DNA of 16,607 bases. Origin: Gammaproteobacteria bacterium (GTDB lineage Bacteria; Pseudomonadota; Gammaproteobacteria; Steroidobacterales; Steroidobacteraceae). Each line of letters begins with the position of its first letter. Positions within the stretch are counted from its first letter, which is position 1. Under the pieces are notes generated by a model. The model made no database searches, had not been told where the DNA came from, and was given only the letters and a program-made list of their open reading frames with translations. Where the stretch lies: assembly GCA_028293725.1 (NCBI GenBank), contig JAQGOE010000142.1, positions 1-16,607 of the forward strand. The letters run 5' to 3'. Positions 1-5,479 of the stretch are shown in pieces. A program made the position numbers and the translations under genes.

Positions 1-117
1 GATGTAGCGGTCGATCTGCCCGAGCTCTGGATCGACTAATGCCGCGGCGCAAGTTGCCTCGCAGCCGATGACATACGACCGGCAGCCGCCGCCGGTGGTC
101 ACTGTTTCAAATATCAT
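1..117 (-). CDS. Metallo-beta-lactamase-fold hydrolase, N-terminal part (cut by window edge)
   Basis: Only the first 39 codons are inside the window. The minus strand reads from ATG at 117 without a stop to base 1. The peptide begins MIFETVTTGGGCRSYVIG and continues with an ALVDPELGQIDRYI stretch. This beta-hairpin followed by 'a(L/V)(I/V)DP...(I/V)DRY' is the usual opening of MBL-fold proteins of the persulfide dioxygenase/glyoxalase II type. The zinc-binding HxHxDH motif would lie outside the window, so the exact enzyme cannot be fixed. A GAGG ribosome-binding site sits five bases before the ATG. The start codon overlaps the stop codon of an upstream reading frame (ATGA), which suggests translational coupling. 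The plus-strand reading of these bases (ending at a TAA at 37-39) is less protein-like. Confidence 0.6.
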   Translation of the reverse strand, partial: MIFETVTTGGGCRSYVIGCEATCAAALVDPELGQIDRYI

Positions 118-272
118 TGCGACCTCATCAGATGCACGCCGGCGGCGCTCAGCGCGAAACGCTTGAGTTCGACACCTGCGAGACGGTCGGAAGGTAAGGT
201 TTGCGAGGAAGCAGTGCGTGCTGGTCGTTGAACACCGTACCAATTTTGCGTCGGTGTCAATATATCGACGAA
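114..272 (-). pseudogene. C-terminal tail of an unidentified gene upstream of the MBL gene
   Basis: The minus-strand frame is open from after a stop at 273-275 down to TGA at 114-116, about 52 codons, with no ATG. The last residues, GVELKRFALSAAGVHLMRSQ, look like a real protein end and use GC-rich third positions. The TGA overlaps the ATG of the MBL gene by the ATGA arrangement seen in operons. I cannot name the family. The upstream part has probably been lost, because the frame closes quickly and the AraC gene ends only about 150 bases further on. It could also be a chance open frame. Confidence 0.25.
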
Positions 273-404
273 TCAAGCCGCGCGATTTGTCCAAGAATGC
301 CGCAACCCATTCCTTGCTTGCGGACCTTCACGATGTTGACCTGTCCTGCTCACGTGATAGTCCAGTTGTGCGTCTGAAGGGTGGGTCTCGTTGGGCCGAG
401 CGAC

Positions 405-426
405 GAGCTGTCCTTCCGGACAGCTC
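405..426 (-). terminator. Hairpin at the 3' end of the AraC-family gene
   Basis: GAGCTGTCC (405-413) is an exact reverse complement of GGACAGCTC (418-426) around a four-base loop. It directly abuts the TGA of the AraC gene at 427-429. The position and the strong 9-bp GC-rich stem suggest a transcription terminator. No T-tract follows on the minus strand, so it may only protect the 3' end or act with another factor. Confidence 0.45.
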
Positions 427-1356
427 TCAGTGCCCCTCGAAACTGCGCCCATATTGGCCAGGCGTCATGCCGGTGCCTTTACGAAACGCTCGTGTGAAGT
501 TTGCCTGCGACGAAAAGTTTAGCGCAACGGCGACGTCGAGCAAGGACTGATCCCCTCGTCTCAAAAGCACCTTCGCGCGCTCAAGACGGTGCCCGCTCAC
601 GTACTGATGAGGGGATTTACCCACGGCGGCTTTGAACGCTCGCGCAAAGTGGAACTGGCTCAAGGAGGCAACTTTCGCGAGCCGGGCGATCGTGAGATCC
701 CCTCCTTCCAGATTTGCGTCGATGTACTCCCTCACCCGGGTCAGTCTGCGTCGGTCGAGTCCCCGGTGAGAGAGCTGCTCGAGATCTTTGCCGGGGGAGA
801 GACCGCTATGACTATGCACCAGCCTCGCTGCCAGGCTCACCGCCAGCGTTTCGGCCAGCAGCCTGCCACCGGCGGTCTGGCTCCGCATCTCCGAAACAAT
901 CGCGAACGCGATCTCGGCAACCAGAGGGTCCTGGAAACTGCGCTGATAGCGCAGGGATCCAGGCGCTGAATAGCCGACATCGATGCCCAAGCTCTCCGCC
1001 GAGAACTGTCGTGCCGGGAGACACATATGCAACATCTGCGGCACCGGCGCGGTGATATTGACGAGGACTTCTTTCGAACCCGGCGGGACCAGCCAAATCG
1101 TTCCCCGCTCAACGATCGTGCGATCTACGACGCCCCCGATCGAACGGGTCACAAGGGAATTGCTCGGGCGGATCGCAACGCAAACCTCCGTCTCGGCTTC
1201 CGTGCTCTTCGCGATCATTCCGCGGTCATGGTCGCGCAGCTCTGCTGAAAGCCCCGCCCAGCCGAAATCGACCGAAGACGCGATCAGCCCCTCCGCCCTA
1301 TACTTCCCGAATCCATGTTCGCGAACGCCAATCGACTCGTCACCAATGCTATCCAC
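427..1356 (-). CDS. AraC/XylS-family transcriptional regulator
   Basis: The 309-residue protein has the AraC-family layout: an effector-sensing N-terminal domain of about 190 residues, then two helix-turn-helix units (about residues 205-305). The first HTH is seen in DLTIARLAKVASLSQFHFAR and the second in SLLDVAVALNFSSQANFTRA, ending in the family signature of the GMTPGQYGRS type. The start is GTG at 1356, preceded by a GAGAGGG ribosome-binding site seven bases upstream. It lies downstream of the GFA gene on the same strand with a 153-base gap, so co-transcription is possible. The ligand cannot be predicted. The ORF is intact and of normal length, unlike the two other AraC-type sequences in the window, a remnant at 8628-8771 and one cut by the edge at 15990. 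Confidence 0.93.
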   Translation of the reverse strand: MDSIGDESIGVREHGFGKYRAEGLIASSVDFGWAGLSAELRDHDRGMIAKSTEAETEVCVAIRPSNSLVTRSIGGVVDRTIVERGTIWLVPPGSKEVLVNITAPVPQMLHMCLPARQFSAESLGIDVGYSAPGSLRYQRSFQDPLVAEIAFAIVSEMRSQTAGGRLLAETLAVSLAARLVHSHSGLSPGKDLEQLSHRGLDRRRLTRVREYIDANLEGGDLTIARLAKVASLSQFHFARAFKAAVGKSPHQYVSGHRLERAKVLLRRGDQSLLDVAVALNFSSQANFTRAFRKGTGMTPGQYGRSFEGH

Positions 1357-1391
1357 GATTTACCCTCTCTGTTGCTGAGCGCTCACGTCGA

Positions 1392-1407
1392 GCGCGCCGT
1401 GGCGCGC
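1392..1407. promoter_or_regulatory. GC-rich inverted repeat between GFA and AraC genes
   Basis: GCGCGCC (1392-1398) and GGCGCGC (1401-1407) form a perfect 7-bp inverted repeat with a two-base centre. It is 36 bases before the GTG start of the AraC gene and about 100 bases after the stop of the GFA gene on the same strand. It could be an operator for autoregulation or part of a transcript hairpin. In such GC-rich DNA a short palindrome may also arise by chance. Confidence 0.3.
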
Positions 1408-1509
1408 GCGCTGTCGGAGGCGCGCCGAGATGATGATCGAGGCGTTGCCGGCGAAATCAAGAAAAGCCTTGCATCCTCAGGGCTAGAAGCACCTTAGACC
1501 CACCGCCGC

Positions 1510-1944
1510 TTATTCCTGCAGGGCGGTTCCCGAGCCCCCCAATTCCTTGGGCATATCCTTCATTTTAGGTAGACCATCATGCATAGGCAGCACCGTTTCC
1601 TGGTAATGCACGTGCACACCGGGTTTGAAGGCCAGCTGCGGAATGCCGGCCGCGTAAACATCAACCAGACCCCATGCCGGGTGCTCGGTAAACACATGCC
1701 CACCACACTGCTTGCACCACTTCCGATAGCTGATCGGCGTTTTATTATAGGTGCCGATGCTCGTTGCGCCGTGCGTGACCTTCAAAGCCTCAGGCTTCCA
1801 CAGCGTAAATGCGTTGACGGGACCTGCGGACCAGCGGCGACACGAGTCGCAGTGGCAATAGCCCATACCGGCGGGTTCTCCTGAAACCTCAAATCGCACT
1901 TCGCCGCAAAAGCAGCTGCCGGCGTAAACGTTCTCTTTAACCAT
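1510..1944 (-). CDS. GFA-family (glutathione-dependent formaldehyde-activating enzyme/CENP-V fold) zinc protein
   Basis: The 144-residue protein has the cysteine set of the GFA domain: C11 and C13 (SCFCGEVRFEV), C30, C32 and C35 (YCHCDSCRRW), and C77 and C80 (WCKQCGGHVF). These bind one structural and one catalytic-site zinc. The family is named after an enzyme that helps formaldehyde react with glutathione, but most members are uncharacterised and that activity is disputed. A small-molecule role in the cytoplasm is therefore a family-level inference. Start: ATG at 1944 with GGAG nine bases before it. Upstream lies the repeat at 1974-2070, which probably carries or adjoins its promoter. An AraC-family gene follows on the same strand. 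The length is normal for the family. Confidence 0.9.
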   Translation of the reverse strand: MVKENVYAGSCFCGEVRFEVSGEPAGMGYCHCDSCRRWSAGPVNAFTLWKPEALKVTHGATSIGTYNKTPISYRKWCKQCGGHVFTEHPAWGLVDVYAAGIPQLAFKPGVHVHYQETVLPMHDGLPKMKDMPKELGGSGTALQE

Positions 1945-1973
1945 TCCAGTTCTCCGTACTTTGGTGGCAAATT

Positions 1974-2070
1974 ATCGGACAGATATGGTGATCAAATTGA
2001 CGGACCGAGGCTTTGCGCCGGATGCCATTGTTTTGTCATTTGTTGCTGACGATGTAGACAGACAGATCAG
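1974..2070 (+). repeat. Dispersed inverted repeat, copy A (97 bp)
   Basis: This stretch matches the reverse complement of 13068-13160 with five substitutions and one 4-bp indel (an extra AGAC unit here), about 95% identity. Similarity stops sharply at both sides. Read on the minus strand it lies 30 bases upstream of the GFA start codon, where a promoter should be. Read on the plus strand it carries an open frame from ATG at 1985 to TAA at 2114-2116 (43 codons, starting MVIKLTDRGFAPDAIV), whose first 23 or so codons are shared with copy B. No terminal repeats or target duplication mark it as a transposon. It may be a duplicated regulatory region or a piece of a duplicated gene. Confidence 0.85.
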
Positions 2071-2104
2071 CGGCTACATGCGGAAGAACTTTTCGAACGA
2101 GGTA

Positions 2105-2536
2105 CTAGTTTGTTAAGGGGTACCTTGAGCGCGTGCTGATCGGCTCAACAGAAACCTCAGTGTCTGCATCGAGCAGCGACGGGTGCGGCGCACCGAGGCG
2201 CCTTACAGGTGCGATCAAACGGTAGCCGCGGCCGGTCACATTTTCTATGTAGCGCAGGCCGTCGCGGCCATCACCCAACGCCTTGCGAAGTGCCGCGATG
2301 TGTACGCGCAACGCGCCCTCTTCGACGAAAACATCTGGCCAAACGCGTGCCATCAAGTCACCCTTCTCAACGACCTCCCCCGCACGTTCCGCGAGCAACA
2401 CGAGAATTTCCCGCGCCCGGCTGCCCAGGGACACTGGTTTATCGCCGGACAGCAACAGGCGTCGCTCTGGATAGAATCGAAAGTTTCCGAACGCGATCTC
2501 CTGCCCCCTCCAAATACGCACATCTTCTGTCGTCAT
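2105..2536 (-). CDS. Stand-alone winged-helix (Trans_reg_C/OmpR-PhoB-type) DNA-binding protein, truncated paralogue
   Basis: The 143-residue protein is almost entirely one OmpR/PhoB-type winged-helix domain (about residues 14-110), including the LGSRAREILVLLAERAG helix, the recognition region VHIAALRKALGD and the C-terminal hairpin NVTGRGYRLIAP. It aligns closely, start included, with the N-terminal domain of the large STAND regulator at 5464-8326, but ends about 33 residues after the wing, where the relative carries on into an ATPase domain. It therefore looks like a 3'-truncated copy, cut next to repeat copy A. Its ATG overlaps the stop of the UrcA-like gene by one base (TAATG). With no sensor domain it could be inactive or act as a competitor at the relative's DNA sites; that role is speculation. 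Confidence 0.75.
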   Translation of the reverse strand: MTTEDVRIWRGQEIAFGNFRFYPERRLLLSGDKPVSLGSRAREILVLLAERAGEVVEKGDLMARVWPDVFVEEGALRVHIAALRKALGDGRDGLRYIENVTGRGYRLIAPVRRLGAPHPSLLDADTEVSVEPISTRSRYPLTN

Positions 2537-3030
2537 TACTCGAATCCCACGTCACTATTAGCAACGCGCTCCCGTGACTTCGCGTTCTCGGCGATGGCGA
2601 TGATCGGAGCGTTGATGTTTCCGCAGATTGCGGCTGGGGTCGAAGTCCGAAGGCGGAAGGCGGAAGGCGGAAGAATGAAGACTGCAGCGGAGCCGGCACC
2701 GCCCGTTGCATTGCGGCCCTTGAACTGCGCTTGGTAGTATGCGGTCAACGCGGGCTGGTCGACCTTGGTCACCGCCCTGCTGAGGGCGGCCTGCCAGCAG
2801 GCCTTAAAGCGCATCTGGCGTTCAAGATCACGGTCGTCCTGGGCAGCGCACACCGTCTCGGCCGCATCCTTCAGGCGCCGGTAGAGCACCGTGACGCCCT
2901 GGCTGTGCGAGAGGTCAAGGTCGGCGAAGTGAACAGTGACAGAAGGCACATCCCCGGGGGGAGCGGCGTTCCCCAGTTGATGGCCAAGACCCAGGACGAA
3001 AATCATCATTGTGGTTGTGAAGCGATACAT
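2536..3030 (-). CDS. UrcA-family exported protein with an extra C-terminal tail
   Basis: Residues 1-23 form a signal peptide (FTTTMMIFVLGLGHQLGNAA). Residues 29-105 match the UrcA family: V(T/H)V-type start, ADLDLSHSQGVTVLYRRLKDAAETVC, a second cysteine in ACWQAALSRAV, and the closing LTAYYQAQF. The two cysteines probably form a disulphide in the periplasm. The family is common in Sphingomonadales, Xanthomonadales and relatives and has no established function. Members normally end near residue 105; here the frame reads on for about 60 residues through a 7-bp tandem repeat (2649-2673) to a TAA that overlaps the ATG of the winged-helix gene. The tail looks like non-coding DNA that became translated. 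AAAGGAG lies six bases before the ATG. The gene is divergent from the CadC-like regulator at 3198. Confidence 0.8.
   Translation of the reverse strand: MYRFTTTMMIFVLGLGHQLGNAAPPGDVPSVTVHFADLDLSHSQGVTVLYRRLKDAAETVCAAQDDRDLERQMRFKACWQAALSRAVTKVDQPALTAYYQAQFKGRNATGGAGSAAVFILPPSAFRLRTSTPAAICGNINAPIIAIAENAKSRERVANSDVGFE
2649..2673. repeat. 7-bp tandem repeat (GAAGGCG), about 3.6 copies
   Basis: Three full GAAGGCG units and a partial fourth run head to tail. The run lies inside the extra C-terminal tail of the UrcA-like ORF. Since 7 is not a multiple of 3, a change of one unit shifts the reading frame, so copy-number slippage here would decide whether translation reaches the TAATG junction with the next gene. 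Confidence 0.8.
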
Positions 3031-3106
3031 GGCGGTCTCCTTTGTGTGTGTCGGCTTTCAGTGCCCGCTCTTCGGGCCTTCAGGGCACGAGGCGTGGGAT
3101 TGCGTT

Positions 3107-3128
3107 GCGGGGTGCAGAGTCACCCCGC
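3107..3128. promoter_or_regulatory. Operator-like palindrome in the divergent urcA-like/cadC-like intergenic region
   Basis: GCGGGGTG (3107-3114) and CACCCCGC (3121-3128) are exact reverse complements separated by six bases. They lie about 75 bases from the ATG of the UrcA-like gene and 70 bases from the GTG of the CadC-like regulator, inside the only shared promoter region (3031-3197). A second, looser inverted repeat, GTGCCC...GGGCAC, spans 3061-3088. A site bound by the neighbouring winged-helix regulator is a natural guess, but such domains more often bind direct repeats. Confidence 0.4.
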
Positions 3129-3197
3129 TCCCGCCGCCACTCGATGGTTGGTCGCTGACCTGTTGCTGAATTAACCCTGACCCGGTTCTGATCTCGC

Positions 3198-5273
3198 GTG
3201 AGCAGCAGGAAACTCCGCTTCGATGGGTGGGTGCTTGACCCCAAATCGGGCGATCTCGAGCGCGCCGGCAGCCGAATACGGCTGCAGGAGCAGCCGGTGC
3301 AGGTACTGCGAGAGCTGATCGCTCACGCCGGCAGCGTCGTGGCGCGCGAGCAGCTGATCGCGCTCCTCTGGCCCACGGGCGTGGTGGACTTCGACACCGG
3401 TCTCAATACCGTGATCCGCAAGCTGCGCAGCGCCCTCGGGGATACCTCCGAGACGCCGCGCTATGTCGAGACACTCCCGCGACGCGGCTACCGCTTCATA
3501 GGAACTCTCGACCCCGACCCCGAAGCTGCCTCGGCCGCCTCGCTTACGGCCACCGCCTCCGGGCCGTCCCGGGGATCCGCACCCCTTTTGGACCACGTGC
3601 CGACAGCGCTTGCAGAATCCGCTCTCGCTGCGGTCAAACCGATGCCGAGCGGGCACGCACCGGCCGCCCGGAACGAGGTGAATTCATCCAACGCCACCAT
3701 GACCGCTCTGGTTCGGCGTCTCCGATCACCGTCCCTGCCCCTGATCGCCGCGCTCGCCGTGGCGGCGCTCCTCGCCGGCGTGTATGCGCTCTGGCGCGCA
3801 CGCTCGGCGGCGAGCGTCACCAGCGTCCGCGTGGAAGCGCCTTCTCAGTCAGGACTTCCCGCAAACGTCGCACCGACTGGTGCGGTTGGCTTCGCCCCGC
3901 CGCCCCATTCCATCGCGGTGCTGCCGTTCGTCAATGTGAGCGGCGACAAGGAACAGGAGTATTTCTCCGACGGCCTCACGGAAGAACTACTCAATTCCCT
4001 TGTCCACATCGACGGTTTGCAGGTCGCGGCCCGCACGTCTTCCTTTTCATTCAGGGAGCACCCGGACGTTGCGGACGTGGCCCACAAGCTGAACGTCAGC
4101 ACAGTGCTGGAAGGAAGCGTACGTCGTTCGGGGCGCACCGTTCGCGTCACCGCGAAGCTCATCAGCGGGGCGACAGGGTTTCACCTGTGGTCGAAAACCT
4201 ATGACCGGGACTTGGGCGATGTGCTGAAACTGCAAACCGAGATCGCGACCGCGGTGGCGACCGCCCTCGAGGTTACTTTGCTCGGGGACGAAGCCGAAAA
4301 GATCGAACTCGGCGGGACGCGCAACCCGGCCGCGCTCGATGCGTATCTGCGCGGCGCCAAGGCGTACACGTCGTTCCATGATGGAGAAGACGTCGAGGCT
4401 GCGATTGCCGCGTACACGGAAGCGATTCGTCTCGATCCGAACTATGCGCTGGCGTTTGCCAGCCGATCGCCCGCCTATTTGAGCTATGCCTCGCAGTTCA
4501 CAACCGGCGCGGCGATCCGCGAGAGCGTCGACAAGGCCGAGGAGGATGCGCACCAGGCAATCAAGCTCGCCCCGGATCTTGCCGAGGGCCACGTGGCGTT
4601 GGCCGGCTACCTTGAAAAGGGTTCCCTCGACTTCATGCACGCGAGCGAGGCGTACGAGCGCGCCCTGGCACTCGCGCCTGGCAACGCGACGGTATTGGAT
4701 AACTACGGTCGCGCAGCGACCAACATGGGCCGTGCCGAAGCGGGCATCGCAGCCTCCCGCCATGCGGTCGCGCTCGATCCACTGAACCCCTCGATGCGAC
4801 GCCATCTCGGCCAGTCACTGTTTTACGCGCGGCGTTATGGCGAGGCCCTCGCTGCCTACCAGGAGGGTGTAGCGCTCGATCCCGACTCGGCAACCAATCA
4901 CGCGTTTCTCGGGCTCGCGTATTACGTACTGGGCGACTTACGGAACGCGCAATCGTCGTGCGACGTGAAATTCAACGCCAACCTATGGATTCAGTTCTGT
5001 CTGGCGGTGACTTACGGCAAGCTTGGACGGCCCGCCGATGCGCAAGCCGAGCTGAAGAAATTACAAGTCAGGGGCGGCGATGCCGGAGCGTACCAGTATG
5101 CCTCGATCTACGCGCAATGGGGCGAGACGGCCAAGGCGCTCGAGTGGCTCGCCACAGCCATGCGGGTGCGTGATTCGGGTTTAATTGAGCTGAAAACCGA
5201 TCCGCTCCTGGACCCGCTGCGCAACGAGCCGCGCTTTCAGGCGATTGAGCGGGAATTGAAGTTTCCGGACTGA
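3198..5273 (+). CDS. CadC-like membrane-anchored transcriptional regulator with TolB-like and TPR domains
   Basis: The 691-residue protein has an N-terminal winged-helix DNA-binding domain (about 5-103; motifs EQLIALLWPTGVVDFDTGLN and YVETLPRRGYRFIGTL), a low-complexity linker, and one transmembrane helix (about 180-199, LPLIAALAVAALLAGVYALW). A TolB/FlgO-like domain follows (about 237-360; SIAVLPFVNVSGD, YFSDGLTEELLNSL, VLEGSVRRSG, WSKTYDRDLGDV), then several TPR-type repeats (about 385-680; for example EAIRLDPNYALAFA, RALALAPGNATVLDNYG). This is the ToxR/CadC-like arrangement: DNA binding in the cytoplasm and sensing in the periplasm. The TolB-like part may detect envelope proteins or signals; its ligand is unknown. 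Start: GTG at 3198, where the conserved domain begins; the ribosome-binding site is weak. It is divergent from the UrcA-like gene, a likely target. Confidence 0.92.
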   Translation: MSSRKLRFDGWVLDPKSGDLERAGSRIRLQEQPVQVLRELIAHAGSVVAREQLIALLWPTGVVDFDTGLNTVIRKLRSALGDTSETPRYVETLPRRGYRFIGTLDPDPEAASAASLTATASGPSRGSAPLLDHVPTALAESALAAVKPMPSGHAPAARNEVNSSNATMTALVRRLRSPSLPLIAALAVAALLAGVYALWRARSAASVTSVRVEAPSQSGLPANVAPTGAVGFAPPPHSIAVLPFVNVSGDKEQEYFSDGLTEELLNSLVHIDGLQVAARTSSFSFREHPDVADVAHKLNVSTVLEGSVRRSGRTVRVTAKLISGATGFHLWSKTYDRDLGDVLKLQTEIATAVATALEVTLLGDEAEKIELGGTRNPAALDAYLRGAKAYTSFHDGEDVEAAIAAYTEAIRLDPNYALAFASRSPAYLSYASQFTTGAAIRESVDKAEEDAHQAIKLAPDLAEGHVALAGYLEKGSLDFMHASEAYERALALAPGNATVLDNYGRAATNMGRAEAGIAASRHAVALDPLNPSMRRHLGQSLFYARRYGEALAAYQEGVALDPDSATNHAFLGLAYYVLGDLRNAQSSCDVKFNANLWIQFCLAVTYGKLGRPADAQAELKKLQVRGGDAGAYQYASIYAQWGETAKALEWLATAMRVRDSGLIELKTDPLLDPLRNEPRFQAIERELKFPD

Positions 5274-5281
5274 CATGACCA

Positions 5282-5302
5282 TGCCGAGCGCCTTTCTCGG
5301 CA
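5282..5302 (+). terminator. Hairpin after the CadC-like gene
   Basis: TGCCGAG (5282-5288) pairs with CTCGGCA (5296-5302) across a seven-base loop, starting nine bases after the TGA of the CadC-like gene. There is no T-tract, so it is a weak terminator candidate. The rest of 5303-5410 shows no recognisable feature; the convergent STAND regulator ends at 5464. Confidence 0.35.
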
Positions 5303-5410
5303 GAGATACTCGGCGTTGTGGGACGTCGCTGTCACAAAGCAGCCCTCAACAGGGCGCGGCTCACGCTGCGTTGACGACTAGTCTGTAGACGCGCAGCACA
5401 AAGTGAAGCG

Positions 5411-5479
5411 GTGTCCGTCATGCCGTCGGAAGGGTGTCCGCCATCACTCCGGAATCGCGTCCGTCATGGGCCGGCGTAC
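5411..5479. repeat. Three imperfect 23-bp direct repeats between convergent genes
   Basis: Units start at 5411, 5434 and 5457 and share G(T/C)GTCCG(T/C)CAT at the same 23-base spacing; the first two also share a TCCGGAA/GTCGGAA-type second half. The third overlaps the last codons of the STAND regulator. The regular spacing, near two helical turns, suggests either old tandem duplication or a protein-binding array. Confidence 0.45.

Noticed and set aside
1..39. Plus-strand frame ending in TAA, resembling a protein C-terminus
   Set aside because: The minus strand of the same bases gives a recognisable MBL-fold N-terminus with a good start signal, which is better supported.
218..550. Open frame of 110 codons on the plus strand
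   Set aside because: It overlaps the 3' end of the AraC gene in antisense, has no recognisable motif and no clear ribosome-binding site.
1378..1497. Plus-strand stretch reading HVERAVARALSEARRDDD, with GC-rich codons
   Set aside because: It has no start outside the antisense AraC frame and no family I recognise; it may be a gene remnant but the support is too weak.
4047..4805. Open frame of 252 codons on the minus strand
   Set aside because: It is a shadow of the TPR region of the CadC-like gene and shows no domain.
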